Of a stretch of 64,000 bases of DNA, positions 38,059 through 50,703 are shown piece after piece. The notes below the pieces were generated by a model, which had not been told where the DNA came from, searched no databases, and saw only the letters and a list, made by a program, of their open reading frames with translations. The stretch comes from Salinimonas profundi (GTDB taxonomy: Bacteria; Pseudomonadota; Gammaproteobacteria; Enterobacterales; Alteromonadaceae): NCBI RefSeq assembly GCF_014750655.1, contig NZ_JABBXD010000004.1, forward strand, positions 204,845 through 268,844, given 5' to 3'. The translations under genes and the position numbers were made by a program. How positions within the stretch are numbered: position 1 is the first letter of the stretch; each line of letters starts with the position of its first letter.

Positions 38059-39107
38059 TGAAGCTTTCAACCAGTCACTGGCATTATCTTTACGGTGAAC
38101 CTACTGCCATCGCGCTTTTTAAACAGCACGCTGAAGACTTTGTCGTGGTCGAGGACCTGGGTTATCCCCTGTCCGGCGATGGTGAGCATCAGTTTATACT
38201 GGTAGAAAAGGTCAATGCGAACACGGCATTTGTTGCTGAGGCACTGGCAAAATACACCGGGCTGCCGCTTCGCAGTGTGACCTATGCGGGTCGAAAAGAT
38301 AAATACGCCCTCACCCGCCAGTGGTTTGGCCTGCATGCGCCGGGCAAAGCAGACTTTGATTTCAGTGGCTTTACCTTACCCGGCGTACAGGTGCTTAGTC
38401 AGACACGTCACAATAAAAAGCTTAAAACCGGTCAGCTTAGAGGAAACCGGTTTACTATCACGCTGCGCGAAACAAAAGATAGCGATGCATTGATAGAGCG
38501 CCTGATAACTGTCAGAGATAATGGCGTGCCTAATTACTTTGGCGAGCAGCGCTTCGGCGTAGTACGTGCAGATGAAAACGGTGAACGCCAGGAAGGGGGC
38601 AATCTGATTCTTGCTGCGCGCATGGTTGAGGGTGAAACAATCCGTAACCGCAATAAGCGCTCCATGGCCTTATCTGCCCTACGCAGTCATTTATTCAATA
38701 GCCAGCTCAGCGCACGGATTGAAAAATCCTGTTTTGACCAGGTGCTACCCGGCGATGCACTGATTCTGAAAGGCTCAAACAGCTTTTTCATTAACGATGG
38801 ATCGGACCACACGGTACAGCAACGCTATCAGACTAAGGATTTGAGTCCGTCTGCAGCAATGTGGGGGGCCGGAAAACAGGCCACGACTGCAGATGCTCTG
38901 GCACTTGAAAACGAGGTGGTCAGTGCGTTTCAACCGGTAGCAGACTTTCTGGCTAAGGCTGGGCTTAAGCAGGAACGTCGTAGCATAAAAATATGGCCGG
39001 AAAATCTTGAATGGGAACAGCAAGGTGATACATTTACTGTTTGCTTTTCGCTACCCAGCGGATGTTTTGCAACGTCTGTTCTTCGTGAGTGCGTTATCAC
39101 TGACTAA
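38058..39107 (+). CDS. truD: tRNA pseudouridine(13) synthase TruD
   Basis: Makes pseudouridine 13 in tRNA-Glu. The catalytic aspartate lies in VTYAGRKDKYALTRQW; RGNRFTITLR and PNYFGEQRFG are TruD hallmarks. 349 residues. Coupled to ispF by a TAATG overlap. Confidence 0.96.
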   Translation: MKLSTSHWHYLYGEPTAIALFKQHAEDFVVVEDLGYPLSGDGEHQFILVEKVNANTAFVAEALAKYTGLPLRSVTYAGRKDKYALTRQWFGLHAPGKADFDFSGFTLPGVQVLSQTRHNKKLKTGQLRGNRFTITLRETKDSDALIERLITVRDNGVPNYFGEQRFGVVRADENGERQEGGNLILAARMVEGETIRNRNKRSMALSALRSHLFNSQLSARIEKSCFDQVLPGDALILKGSNSFFINDGSDHTVQQRYQTKDLSPSAAMWGAGKQATTADALALENEVVSAFQPVADFLAKAGLKQERRSIKIWPENLEWEQQGDTFTVCFSLPSGCFATSVLRECVITD

Positions 39108-39135
39108 TTAATGTATAACTGACTATGGAGTCGCT

Positions 39136-39879
39136 ATGAGAATTCTCCTGAGCAACGACGATAGTGTATTTGCCAAAGGCATAAATGTACTGTTCAACGC
39201 GCTGAATGAAAAGCATGATGTCACTGTCATCGCCCCTGACCGTAACTGCTCTGGTGCCAGCAATGCCTTATCATTGCATCAGCCACTTCGCATTCAGCAG
39301 TTGGATAACGGATTTTACTCAGTCAACGGCACGCCCTCTGACTGTGTTCATGTTGGTGTAAACAGTTTCATGGATGACGAGCCAGAGCTGGTAGTTTCGG
39401 GCATAAATCATGGCGCGAACCTGGGTGACGATGTTATTTACTCAGGCACTGTTGCTGCAGCCACTGAGGGACGTTACATGGGGCTGCCGGCCATCGCTGT
39501 ATCGCTGACCAGTCATGAGGGCAACCATTTTGAAACTGCCGCGCAGGTCGTGCTCGATATAATAGATAAATTACAGCAGCATCCGCTTGAAGCTAATCAG
39601 ATACTGAATGTGAACGTGCCTGATGTGCCGTATAATTCACTTAACGGCATAAAAGTCACCCGTCAGGGTCGTCGGCATCGTGCGGAAGGTATGGTAAAAA
39701 CCAAAGATCCGTTTGGTCGTACAATTTTCTGGTACGGTCCGGCAGGCGCTGAGCAGGATGCTTCGGAAGGCACAGATTTTCACGCTATCGCCAATAATTA
39801 CTGTTCAGTCACACCGCTGGATGTGGATATGACTGCACACAACAGCCTGGAAACTATGAAAAACTGGCTGGATAAATAA
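39136..39879 (+). CDS. surE: 5'/3'-nucleotidase SurE
   Basis: Stationary-phase survival nucleotidase. Starts [10 protein letters not shown] with metal ligands Asp8-Asp9, then [25 protein letters not shown] and [22 protein letters not shown]. 247 residues. Followed by pcm after 40 bases. Confidence 0.96.
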   Translation: MRILLSNDDSVFAKGINVLFNALNEKHDVTVIAPDRNCSGASNALSLHQPLRIQQLDNGFYSVNGTPSDCVHVGVNSFMDDEPELVVSGINHGANLGDDVIYSGTVAAATEGRYMGLPAIAVSLTSHEGNHFETAAQVVLDIIDKLQQHPLEANQILNVNVPDVPYNSLNGIKVTRQGRRHRAEGMVKTKDPFGRTIFWYGPAGAEQDASEGTDFHAIANNYCSVTPLDVDMTAHNSLETMKNWLDK

Positions 39880-39919
39880 CAATTATAATTAGTTTTTTCG
39901 TCAGGAAACGAATACTGCA

Positions 39920-40555
39920 ATGAGAACGTCGAGAAAAGGGGAGACACTCGCTGAATTGCTTTACCAGGAAGGTGTAAGAAATCAGCAGGTACTTAACGCG
40001 ATTGCCGCCACACCGCGCGAGTTGTTTCTACCCGATGCGCTTAAACACAAAGCTTATCAGAATACCGCCCTGCCAATAGGTCAGGGTCAGACTATTTCGC
40101 AGCCCTATATCGTTGCCCGAATGACTGAATTGCTGCTTGATGCAGCGAATCAGCCAAAGAAGGTGCTGGAGATAGGAACGGGGTCGGGGTATCAGACTGC
40201 CATTCTGGCACAATTATTCGATAACGTTTTCAGCGTTGAGCGAATAAAAAGCCTGCAATTTCAGGCCAAACGCCGGATGAATCACCTGGACTTGCATAAT
40301 ATTGCTATGAAACACGGTGATGGCTGGCGTGGCTGGGCATCAAAAGGTCCGTTCGATGCGATTATTGTTACCGCTGCAGCAAGCCGCATTCCTGATGATT
40401 TGCTGGCGCAGATCGAAGACGGTGGCCGGCTGATCATTCCGGTGGGTAACGAACAACAACAACTTTTATGTATCGATCGGATCGATGGTGAGCTGCAGAC
40501 AAAAACGGTTGAATCTGTACGCTTCGTCCCGCTGGTCGAAGGAGATCTTCTTTGA
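39920..40555 (+). CDS. pcm: Protein-L-isoaspartate O-methyltransferase Pcm
   Basis: Repairs isoaspartyl residues in aged proteins using [23 protein letters not shown] and the SAM loop [16 protein letters not shown] are present, with [10 protein letters not shown] near the end. 211 residues. The stop overlaps the TTG start of the next gene. Neighbour of surE and rpoS, the conserved stationary-phase cluster. Confidence 0.96.
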   Translation: MRTSRKGETLAELLYQEGVRNQQVLNAIAATPRELFLPDALKHKAYQNTALPIGQGQTISQPYIVARMTELLLDAANQPKKVLEIGTGSGYQTAILAQLFDNVFSVERIKSLQFQAKRRMNHLDLHNIAMKHGDGWRGWASKGPFDAIIVTAAASRIPDDLLAQIEDGGRLIIPVGNEQQQLLCIDRIDGELQTKTVESVRFVPLVEGDLL

Positions 40556-41133
40556 AAATATTCCAGCCTTGTTATGACCTGGCTATTCGTTGGTCCCGCC
40601 ACAAACACGCCAGTCGTTATCTGGGCGGACTAAGCTTTGCAGAATCTATGTTTTTCCCTATCCCCCCTGATGTCATGCTGGCACCCATGTCGCTTTCACA
40701 GCCTTCACGGGCATGGTATTTCGCCATGCTTACCACGCTTGCCAGCGTGCTTGGAGGTATTGCCGGATATTTGCTGGGTTACTTTGCGTTCGAGGCATGG
40801 ATAGAGCCTCTGATTGTTTCAGCAGGCTATGGCGATAAAATGGCGCAAGCCACAGGTTGGTTTAAAGAATACGGTATCTGGGTCGTATTTCTTGCTGGAT
40901 TTTCGCCCATCCCCTACAAAGTCTTCACGATAAGCGCCGGTGTAATGCAAATGGCGATTATCCCCTTTATTATTGCCTCAGCCATTGGTCGTGGTGCGCG
41001 CTTCTTTCTGGTTGCGGCACTAATGAAATGGGGCGGCGCAGCCATGGAAGAGAAGCTGCGACAATATATCGAAATATTAGGCTGGATCGCCGTCGGCCTG
41101 GTCATCGCTGCCTACTTTATTTTGAAAGGCTGA
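40552..41133 (+). CDS. YqaA-type DedA-like membrane protein
   Basis: 193 residues with about four or five membrane segments. [18 protein letters not shown] and [20 protein letters not shown] match the YqaA/SNARE-associated (DedA-related) family. Start is TTG at 40552 with AAGGAG 7 bases upstream, overlapping the pcm stop. Six bases before nlpD. Possible lipid or ion transport; function not established. Confidence 0.85.
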   Translation: MKIFQPCYDLAIRWSRHKHASRYLGGLSFAESMFFPIPPDVMLAPMSLSQPSRAWYFAMLTTLASVLGGIAGYLLGYFAFEAWIEPLIVSAGYGDKMAQATGWFKEYGIWVVFLAGFSPIPYKVFTISAGVMQMAIIPFIIASAIGRGARFFLVAALMKWGGAAMEEKLRQYIEILGWIAVGLVIAAYFILKG

Positions 41134-41138
41134 TTCTG

Positions 41139-42011
41139 ATGCTGAGCAGAATCTGGTGGTATCTGCTCGTTTTGTCGGGCGCGCTGTTATTAAGCAGTTG
41201 CGCTTCCGATCATACCCCTGCCCCGGTTGTTACATTAAACAGCCAGCCAGATCCTAAAGATTTTCACTATTCCGGCGATACCTATACTGTTAAATCAGGC
41301 GATACCCTGTTTGCAATTGCCTGGTACGCGAATATGGATTACCGGGACATCGCACAGTACAACGGATTGCGAGCACCTTACGATATTTATCCCGGGCAGA
41401 AACTGCGCCTGACGCAGCCCAAAACTGTTGCAAAAGCGCCCAATTATCGTACAAAAAGTAAACCAACCGTTTCTGGTCAGACCTCAGTATCGAAGCGAAA
41501 AAATACAGTTGACCGACCTAAGAAGCAGGCGTATGGTGACCGTAAAAATAATGTTAACAACCAGACGGTTAAGTCCGCCAAAAGCGTGACGCCAAGCGTC
41601 AAAAACACGTCGCGAAAACAGTTTCCAGACCGTGTTGCACAGTGGGTTTGGCCCGCATCAGGTAAGTTAATTGACACATTCAGTCGGAACGAATCCGGAA
41701 GAAAAGGTATAGGAATCTCTGGGGCCAGGGGAACAGCAATAAAAGCTGCGGCGTCAGGGAAAGTTGTCTATGCCGGAAATGGCCTGAGAGGCTACGGTAA
41801 CTTAATAATTATTAAGCATACTGATAGTTTTCTAAGTGCATATGCGCACAACGATCAGATCACTGTAAAAGAACAGCAGTGGGTGAAAGCAGGGCAGACG
41901 ATCGGCAGTATGGGTGATAGTGGCACGAACCTTGTAAAGCTTCACTTTGAGGTTCGTTACAGAGGCAAATCTTTGGATCCGCTTCGCTACCTTCCTCAGC
42001 GATCAAAATAA
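41139..42011 (+). CDS. nlpD: Lipoprotein NlpD, amidase activator
   Basis: 290 residues from the ATG at 41139, which directly gives a lipoprotein signal ending LLSSCASD. A LysM peptidoglycan-binding domain follows (about 48-92, YTVKSGDTLFAIAWYANMD), then a basic Lys/Asn/Thr-rich linker and a C-terminal M23/LytM domain. The usual HxH ending of active M23 peptidases reads KLHFEVR, so the first His is lost. This matches NlpD, a non-catalytic activator of the AmiC amidase. The rpoS promoter usually lies inside this gene. Confidence 0.94.
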   Translation: MLSRIWWYLLVLSGALLLSSCASDHTPAPVVTLNSQPDPKDFHYSGDTYTVKSGDTLFAIAWYANMDYRDIAQYNGLRAPYDIYPGQKLRLTQPKTVAKAPNYRTKSKPTVSGQTSVSKRKNTVDRPKKQAYGDRKNNVNNQTVKSAKSVTPSVKNTSRKQFPDRVAQWVWPASGKLIDTFSRNESGRKGIGISGARGTAIKAAASGKVVYAGNGLRGYGNLIIIKHTDSFLSAYAHNDQITVKEQQWVKAGQTIGSMGDSGTNLVKLHFEVRYRGKSLDPLRYLPQRSK

Positions 42012-42080
42012 CAATAAACAATAATAAGAGATACAAAGGAGAACATTTGAGGTAATTAAATTTACGCAGGAGATGCCGTC

Positions 42081-43067
42081 ATGGGAAAAACAAAAACCCC
42101 AAAGACACAAAAGCCTCACGAAGATATCGATGAAATGGATGATATCGTCGTACAAGATGAAATGTTAGATACTAGCGATGATGACAGCAATGATGTTTTC
42201 ATTACGCAGGAAGAAACCAGCAAAAACCTGGATGCCACTCAGTTATATCTGGGTGAAATAGGGTTTTCCCCACTACTTACCGCTGAAGAAGAAGTGCATT
42301 TTGCACGTCGTGCGCTAAAAGGCTGTGAAGCCTCTCGCAAGCGTATGATTGTCAGCAACTTACGCCTTGTTGTTAAAATTGCCCGTCGTTATAACAATCG
42401 TGGTCTTGCGCTGTTAGATCTGATTGAAGAAGGTAACCTGGGATTGATCCGCGCGGTCGAAAAATTCGATCCTGAACGCGGATTCAGATTCTCAACCTAT
42501 GCGACATGGTGGATTCGGCAAACTATCGAACGCGCTATCATGAATCAGACCAGGACAATTCGCCTGCCTATTCATGTAGTAAAAGAACTTAACGTCTATT
42601 TGCGTGCTGCCAGAGAGTTGTCGCAAAAGCTTGACCATGAGCCTACTGCTGAGGAAATTGCAAAGGCGCTGGATAAGCCCGTAGAAGACGTAACCAAGAT
42701 GCTTCGTCTGAATGAGCGAATTACGTCGGTAGACACCCCGATAGGCGGTGAAAACGATAAAGCGCTGCTGGATATTCTTGCTGATCAGCACGAATACAGT
42801 CCTGAAGAAAATCTGCAGGATTCAGACATCAAGTCGAATATTGTAAGCTGGCTTGAAGAATTAAACCCTAAACAACGTGAAGTATTGGCCAGACGCTTTG
42901 GCTTGTTGGGATACGAACCCTCAACGCTGGAAGATGTGGGCGCTGAAATTGGTCTGACGCGGGAACGGGTCCGCCAGATTCAGGTTGAAGCCTTGCGCCG
43001 CCTGCGTGAGATGCTTAGCCATCAGGGACTTTCTCTTGAAAACCTGTTTGAGCATATGGGCGAATAG
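42081..43067 (+). CDS. rpoS: RNA polymerase sigma factor RpoS
   Basis: Stationary-phase and general stress sigma factor. 328 residues. Region 1.2 ([16 protein letters not shown]), region 2 ([60 protein letters not shown], quoted here as a known signature), and region 4 ([18 protein letters not shown]) are all intact. An acidic N-terminus precedes them. Ribosome-binding site CAGGAGA before ATG 42081. Ends at a strong terminator. Confidence 0.97.
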   Translation: MGKTKTPKTQKPHEDIDEMDDIVVQDEMLDTSDDDSNDVFITQEETSKNLDATQLYLGEIGFSPLLTAEEEVHFARRALKGCEASRKRMIVSNLRLVVKIARRYNNRGLALLDLIEEGNLGLIRAVEKFDPERGFRFSTYATWWIRQTIERAIMNQTRTIRLPIHVVKELNVYLRAARELSQKLDHEPTAEEIAKALDKPVEDVTKMLRLNERITSVDTPIGGENDKALLDILADQHEYSPEENLQDSDIKSNIVSWLEELNPKQREVLARRFGLLGYEPSTLEDVGAEIGLTRERVRQIQVEALRRLREMLSHQGLSLENLFEHMGE

Positions 43068-43091
43068 TTCTTTCGCCTGCTATCCGGAATA

Positions 43092-43125
43092 AAAAAACCG
43101 CTTAGTGCATTCTAAGCGGTTTTTT
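43092..43125. terminator. Bidirectional terminator rpoS / folA
   Basis: Stem AAAAAACCGCTTAG with CTAAGCGGTTTTTT around a 6-base loop; T runs on both strands. It serves the convergent rpoS and folA genes. Confidence 0.92.
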
Positions 43126-43249
43126 GTTGTTTGGGTTGCAAGAGGCTTCAGGCATTACTCATTACCGGAATTGCATCCATTGGAGATATCTCTATTACCA
43201 CGCGCTTTTACTGTGCAACCATCACCTGGCTGGTGCATCTTTTACCAGA

Positions 43250-43747
43250 TTAAGCACGCTCCAACGTGACAAACCGATAATTATACGAATTTTTTTCATC
43301 CGGTGTATGCGCTTCTGAAGCGGTTTCTTTCCACTGCAACCTTGTGTAATCAGGAAATTGCGTATCGCCTTCTACATTGGCGTCAATGAATGTCAGGTAC
43401 AATTTGTCAGCACGATCAAGCAAAGCACTGTAAATACTACCGCCACCGATAATCATGATCTCATCGGTAGCATCTGACAAACGCTCAGCCAATTTCAGGG
43501 CATCATCAACCGAATTGGTGATATGCGCATCATCAGGCAAAAAATCATCCTGACGTGTAATTACAATGTTCGGGCGGCCCGGCAGCGCTTTACCTATCGA
43601 TTCGTAGGTTTTGCGCCCCATGACCACCGGCTTACCCATAGTAACCGACTTAAAATGACGAAGATCAGCCGGCAAATGCCAGGGCATATCATTGTCGGCG
43701 CCGATAATACGATTGGCAGCCATGGCGGCAATCATTGCTACTTTCAT
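43250..43747 (-). CDS. folA: Dihydrofolate reductase FolA
   Basis: Reduces dihydrofolate to tetrahydrofolate. MIAAMAANRIIGADNDMPWHLPADL is the family N-terminus with catalytic Asp in the PADLRHFK segment, then VVMGRKTYESIG and IIGGGSIY. 165 residues. It lies 12 bases after obgE, probably in the same transcript. Confidence 0.96.
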   Translation of the reverse strand: MKVAMIAAMAANRIIGADNDMPWHLPADLRHFKSVTMGKPVVMGRKTYESIGKALPGRPNIVITRQDDFLPDDAHITNSVDDALKLAERLSDATDEIMIIGGGSIYSALLDRADKLYLTFIDANVEGDTQFPDYTRLQWKETASEAHTPDEKNSYNYRFVTLERA

Positions 43748-43759
43748 GCCCTGCGACCT

Positions 43760-44917
<1,158 letters not shown>

Positions 44918-45063
44918 TTATAACTCCGGATGTTTCCAGTTTTGCCTGTGAGACAGGTTACCTGTGATGCTTTGATCAGTCTGTGAATACTAAGTTTACA
45001 CTAATGCCTGGCATGCATCACGATATTGACAGGATTTGATACACAACGGGGAAGAGAAGAAAC

Positions 45064-45091
45064 AAAAAACCCCGCTAGCGCGGGGTTTTTT
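45064..45091 (-). terminator. Terminator after rpmA
   Basis: AAAAAACCCCGC and GCGGGGTTTTTT flank a TAGC loop. It separates the rplU-rpmA operon from obgE; with T runs on both sides it could also work rightward. Confidence 0.92.
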
Positions 45092-45121
45092 CAAAGCTTT
45101 TTAAGCAAAAAGCGTTTGCGC

Positions 45122-45379
45122 TTATTCTGCTACAATGCTTACGAACTTACGGTTCTTAGGACCTTTAACGTCAAACTGAACCTTGCCGTCTTGCAGTGCA
45201 AACAATGTATGGTCTTTACCGATACCGATGCCGTCGCCTGCGTGGAAACGAGTACCACGTTGTCTAACGATGATGTTACCAGCAAGAACAGATTCACCAC
45301 CAAAGCGTTTAACACCAAGGCGTTTACTTATGGAATCGCGACCGTTTTTAGTACTACCACCAGCTTTTTTGTGTGCCAT
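45122..45379 (-). CDS. rpmA: Ribosomal protein bL27
   Basis: 85 residues, starting [16 protein letters not shown], the L27 N-terminus that reaches the peptidyl transferase centre. [18 protein letters not shown] is the family signature. Sixteen bases after rplU. Confidence 0.98.
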   Translation of the reverse strand: MAHKKAGGSTKNGRDSISKRLGVKRFGGESVLAGNIIVRQRGTRFHAGDGIGIGKDHTLFALQDGKVQFDVKGPKNRKFVSIVAE

Positions 45380-45394
45380 GTGTTCGTGCTCCTC

Positions 45395-45706
45395 TTATGC
45401 GTTGATACCAGTGATTTTCACTTCTGTGAACCACTGACGGTGACCCGCTTGCTGACGGGAATGCTTACGACGACGGAACTTGACGATTTTGATCTTCTCG
45501 CCACGACCGTGTTGTACAACTTCAGCAGTAATTTTACCACCAGCAACTAAAGGGGTGCCGATCTTAACGTCGTCACCGTTACTAACCATCAATACGTTAT
45601 CGAATTCAACAGTCTCGCCTGGCGCGACTTCGATCTTCTCTAGACGAACGGTCTGGCCTTCAGCCACACGGTGCTGTTTACCGCCACTTTGGAAAACCGC
45701 GTACAT
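45395..45706 (-). CDS. rplU: Ribosomal protein bL21
   Basis: 103 residues. [24 protein letters not shown] and [16 protein letters not shown] are L21 signatures, the latter binding 23S rRNA. First gene of the rplU-rpmA operon, with a good upstream promoter, divergent from ispB. Confidence 0.98.
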   Translation of the reverse strand: MYAVFQSGGKQHRVAEGQTVRLEKIEVAPGETVEFDNVLMVSNGDDVKIGTPLVAGGKITAEVVQHGRGEKIKIVKFRRRKHSRQQAGHRQWFTEVKITGINA

Positions 45707-45759
45707 ATTCTACTCCGCTCTGCGTCACTTGACGCTTCAATTCAAAAAACAGGGCGCGA

Positions 45760-45788
45760 ATGATACGTGAAACATGCTTTAACCACAA
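45760..45788 (-). promoter_or_regulatory. Candidate rplU promoter
   Basis: Read leftward: TTGTGG, a 17-base spacer, TATCAT, then a GC-rich TCGCGCCC discriminator typical of growth-rate-controlled ribosomal promoters. It lies about 55 bases before the rplU ATG. Confidence 0.6.
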
Positions 45789-46116
45789 CCCCACATCGCA
45801 TAAAATTTGGTTATTTTTCACACCGGGGTCATGTAGACGTACAATTCACAGTTCTGGCGCGCGAATTTAGCACAAAATCAGTGCTTTGTGCAGCGTTAAT
45901 TCACTTATCAGCGGCGGCGAAACAGCATTATATTTTTTTGATCGGTAAATGATCGCTCAACGATCCCTGTCAATTCTGGCTGATTAAACAACATATATGA
46001 AAAGCACCAGTTCGATGTTTTCATCATCTCAACGCCTTAAAAACAGCATGATTTTCATCGATTCCATACACAGCAAACCGCGAAGTCGATTATCCGCAGC
46101 TTTTTAAGACAATCTG

Positions 46117-46145
46117 GTGGCAGTGTCGTGCGATTAAGGTACAAT
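46117..46145 (+). promoter_or_regulatory. Candidate ispB promoter
   Basis: GTGGCA (46117-46122), 17-base spacer, TACAAT (46140-46145), 45 bases before the ispB start at 46190. Confidence 0.45.
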
Positions 46146-46189
46146 CGGCTGCAAACCCAAATACCTGTCTTTATTTTTTGCCGATGCAT

Positions 46190-47164
46190 ATGGACTTAGA
46201 GCAAATCCGGGCGCTGACTGCTGATGATATGAAGGCGGTCAATCAGCTGATACAACAACAAGTCGATTCTGATGTTTCACTGATTAACCAGCTTGGTTTT
46301 TACATTGTAAACAGCGGGGGTAAACGCCTTCGTCCGCTTCTGAGCGTGCTTGCTGCGCGCGCTATGAATATACAGAGCAACGACCATCATACGCTGGCAG
46401 CGATCATCGAATTTATTCACACTGCAACGTTATTGCACGACGATGTTGTTGATGAATCCACACTGCGTCGTGGCCGTGAAACGGCGAATGCGATTTTCGG
46501 CAATCAGGCCAGTGTACTGGTAGGTGATTTTTTATACACCCGGTCCTTTCAGATGATGGTCAGCCTCAAGCGAATGCGCGTCATGGAGATCCTGTCTGAA
46601 GCGACAAACCAGATTGCTGAAGGGGAAGTGTTGCAGCTGATGAATTGCAACGACCCCAATACCTCAGAAAAGCGGTACTTTGATGTCATTTACGGCAAAA
46701 CGGCGCGCCTGTTTGAGGCGGCCACCCAGCTATCCGCCATTCTCACCGACCAGTCGCAGGAAATGGAACGTGCCATGCAGGATTATGGCAAGCATCTGGG
46801 TACGGCATTTCAACTGGCTGACGACATTCTTGATTACGCAGCAGACGCTGAAGAAATGGGTAAAAATGTGGGTGACGACCTGGCTGAAGGTAAGCCCACG
46901 CTGCCGTTGCTGTATGCCATGTGGAATGCACCCAGCTCACAGGACAGTGAACTGATTAAAGAGGCCATTGAAAAGGCTAATGGCTTACCTCAACTGTCGC
47001 GCATCCAGCAAATTATGGGGCAAACCGGCGCGCTGACCTATACTCAGGATTGCGCCATGAAGGAAATGCAGCTTGCTATAGACAGTCTCGCCCCGGTACC
47101 GGACTCCCCGTATAAAGAGGCCCTGATTGGGCTGGCGCATCTGTCGGTCGCCCGTACAAAGTAG
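46190..47164 (+). CDS. ispB: Octaprenyl diphosphate synthase IspB
   Basis: Builds the polyprenyl side chain of ubiquinone and menaquinone. The two aspartate-rich motifs are LLHDDVVDE and QLADDILDY, with GGKRLRPLL before the first. The start at 46190 (MDLEQIRALTADDM) matches E. coli IspB; two in-frame starts lie just upstream. 324 residues. Next to rplU, as in enterics. Confidence 0.95.
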   Translation: MDLEQIRALTADDMKAVNQLIQQQVDSDVSLINQLGFYIVNSGGKRLRPLLSVLAARAMNIQSNDHHTLAAIIEFIHTATLLHDDVVDESTLRRGRETANAIFGNQASVLVGDFLYTRSFQMMVSLKRMRVMEILSEATNQIAEGEVLQLMNCNDPNTSEKRYFDVIYGKTARLFEAATQLSAILTDQSQEMERAMQDYGKHLGTAFQLADDILDYAADAEEMGKNVGDDLAEGKPTLPLLYAMWNAPSSQDSELIKEAIEKANGLPQLSRIQQIMGQTGALTYTQDCAMKEMQLAIDSLAPVPDSPYKEALIGLAHLSVARTK

Positions 47165-47171
47165 CATCCTC

Positions 47172-47202
47172 ACAGGCAAGGTGGATTGTCAGCCTTGCCT
47201 GT
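47172..47202. terminator. Hairpin between convergent ispB and ZIP gene
   Basis: A perfect 10-base stem ACAGGCAAGG/CCTTGCCTGT with an 11-base loop. No T run follows on either strand, so it may protect 3' ends rather than terminate on its own. Confidence 0.5.
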
Positions 47203-47236
47203 CACCGGTTTCTCGCTCGCACGCGCTTGTATTCGG

Positions 47237-47968
47237 TTAGGCAGCCCCGCCTTCCAGCATATAACCAACCATGCCGATCAAAAAGCCAATAATTGCCCCT
47301 AGCGGGGGCAGCCAGGAATTTTGCATTCTGACCTGCGGTGCAATGTCCTGAAACACCGAATACAGTATTCCACCCGCCGCAAATAGCATGATACCGCCTA
47401 CTAGCGTGGAAAAGTCGGCAAGAAAAAAATAGCCGACCAAGGCCATCACCGGCCCCAGCATGGCAAGCAGCGTAAACTTTAAAATCAGGGACCTGGGTGA
47501 GCGGGACCCGGCTTCGCGCATTTCGCGAAACGCATTAAACCCTTCAGGCAGATTCTGAACCGTAATAAGCACGCCAATAAGCAGCGTGCTACCACCCAGG
47601 GCTGCAGCTGTTCCCAACGCAATTGACTCTGGAATAAAATCGCTGAGCATAGCAGCCAGTTGACTGACAGGGGTCTGGTTGGCTGCCAGATAACGATCCA
47701 GGGCCATAAAGCTCAGTGCGCCCCCCAGCAAACAGGCAGCGGCGGGTAAGGTCGATAATTCCCTGGTGCCTTCAGGCACCAGCACCAGCGCTACGGCAGA
47801 GACAAGAGCACCACCACCGAGCGCCATGACACCGTGGCGGAATTCTTCTTCAAGCCAGCGCGGCTGGAGATTTTCTATTTTTGCCAGTAAGGCGCCGGCA
47901 GGCATTGCCATCCCCGCCACTGTCGCAATAAGAATCAGATAGACAACATGTGCGTCGGGTGATGGCAA
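47237..47968 (-). CDS. ZIP family metal transporter
   Basis: 243 residues with eight hydrophobic segments. The ZIP metal-site helices are present: HGVMALGGGALVSAV-type segment near 45, DFIPESIALGTAAALGG (helix IV, with Pro-Glu) and VQNLPEGFNAFREM (helix V). The first metal-binding His is replaced in SDFIPE, so specificity may differ from ZupT. TTG start at 47968 with AAGGAG 8 bases upstream. Twelve bases after pepQ. Zinc or another divalent metal is likely. Confidence 0.82.
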   Translation of the reverse strand: MPSPDAHVVYLILIATVAGMAMPAGALLAKIENLQPRWLEEEFRHGVMALGGGALVSAVALVLVPEGTRELSTLPAAACLLGGALSFMALDRYLAANQTPVSQLAAMLSDFIPESIALGTAAALGGSTLLIGVLITVQNLPEGFNAFREMREAGSRSPRSLILKFTLLAMLGPVMALVGYFFLADFSTLVGGIMLFAAGGILYSVFQDIAPQVRMQNSWLPPLGAIIGFLIGMVGYMLEGGAA

Positions 47969-47980
47969 AACGAGGGCTCC

Positions 47981-49414
<1,434 letters not shown>

Positions 49415-49518
49415 TCACCATTAGACTAAACTTGCCGGTTTATACAACACATCTTCAGCACTTTTGGCTATAGTTAACTCGCAGGTCGAATTCAGCCACC
49501 AGCAATCAGGCAGGACAG

Positions 49519-50703
49519 ATGATGGAAATACAGGTTTCTTGGGGCATTGATGATGATGTCGATACGTTAGTCGACAGCGTTGTAAGCGCATTATCTTCAG
49601 TAGCCACCGCCAGCATGGCGGTGGCTTATTTTAATTGCAGGCATGATGCGGCGCACATCCGGACAGTGTTATCTGAACGTCTGCCCTGCCCGTTTATGCT
49701 GGCATCATCGTCCAACGGTGTGCTGGCTAGCACCCCGCAAGGCGCCACTGCCCGCGCCGATCTCGCCATTATGCTGTTCCATGACAAGACCGGAAACTAC
49801 GGCTGTGCCAGTTTGCCGGTTAGTGAAGGCACAGCCCGGCTGGATGCCCAACTTGCTTTACAGCATGCGTTAACTGAAAGTGGTGCCCAGTATGAGGCCC
49901 CGTCACTGATTTATTGTATTTTTCCGTCGGGCAAGGAAGAAACGCTGTTGAAGGGCCTTGCCGATGAAGTGGGCGATAAAATACCGGTATTCGGTGGAAC
50001 CATGGCTGACAATGAAGTAGCCGGCGCCTGGTATACCGGCGCGCATCAGGGCGGCTCTGATCATCACATTACCGTGGCAACGATGTTTCCCGGCACGCCC
50101 ATTGGTGTTAGCTATAGCTCGGGTTACCGGCCTGGCCCCCATGTTTGCACGGTGACCAAAGCCACCGGACGTATTATTGAAACTCTGGATAATGAACCGG
50201 CAGCACTGGTTTATAACCGACTCACCGGTGGGCAGATAGAAACCGCAATGTCCGGCGGGTCGATTCTTGCTATGACCACCCTGCACCCGTTCGGCCGCAA
50301 AATCAGTCACAGCGGTGGCATTGCTGAATATTTGCTGAGTCACCCGGACACCGTTACTTCTGAACAGGGCCTGTCGGTGTTTTCTGACATTGAACAGGGC
50401 GCCGAACTGGTCGTGATGGAAGGCAGTGAAGACAGTCTGATTGCGCGGGCCGAAAAAGTGATAGAAAACGCGATTTCCCTGCTGCCCCAGGATGCGACAC
50501 CTGCCGGCGTATTACTGGTGTATTGCGCAGGCTGTATGTTTACTATCGAAAGCCAGTTGACCCGTATGCTGGATACGCTCTCCACACGGTTTACTCACAT
50601 CCCCATCCTTGGCGTGTATACATTTGGTGAACAGGGCCACTTTCTGGATGGTTATAACCGGCATGGCAATTTGATGATCTCTGCGGTGGCGTTCAGTCAA
50701 TGA
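49519..50703 (+). CDS. FIST domain sensory protein
   Basis: 394 residues with FIST N (about 35-225) and FIST C (about 230-380) domains. Clues: LASSSNGVL near 60, FGGTMADNEV near 160, and GVLLVYCAGCMFTIE plus GVYTFGEQGHF near the end. FIST domains are predicted to bind small ligands such as amino acids. AGGA precedes two adjacent ATGs (49519, 49522), the second better spaced. Its stop overlaps the histidine kinase start (ATGA), so it is likely the sensor input of that kinase. Confidence 0.88.
   Translation: MMEIQVSWGIDDDVDTLVDSVVSALSSVATASMAVAYFNCRHDAAHIRTVLSERLPCPFMLASSSNGVLASTPQGATARADLAIMLFHDKTGNYGCASLPVSEGTARLDAQLALQHALTESGAQYEAPSLIYCIFPSGKEETLLKGLADEVGDKIPVFGGTMADNEVAGAWYTGAHQGGSDHHITVATMFPGTPIGVSYSSGYRPGPHVCTVTKATGRIIETLDNEPAALVYNRLTGGQIETAMSGGSILAMTTLHPFGRKISHSGGIAEYLLSHPDTVTSEQGLSVFSDIEQGAELVVMEGSEDSLIARAEKVIENAISLLPQDATPAGVLLVYCAGCMFTIESQLTRMLDTLSTRFTHIPILGVYTFGEQGHFLDGYNRHGNLMISAVAFSQ

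Larger units (their letters stand above)
45707..46189. other. Divergent intergenic region rplU / ispB
   Basis: 483 bases. It holds candidate promoters for both directions (listed separately). The AT-rich middle (45880-46080) shows no supported gene. Confidence 0.5.

Noticed and set aside
45026..45550. 174-codon open frame on the plus strand
   Set aside because: It runs antisense across rpmA and rplU, two certain ribosomal genes, and their terminator.
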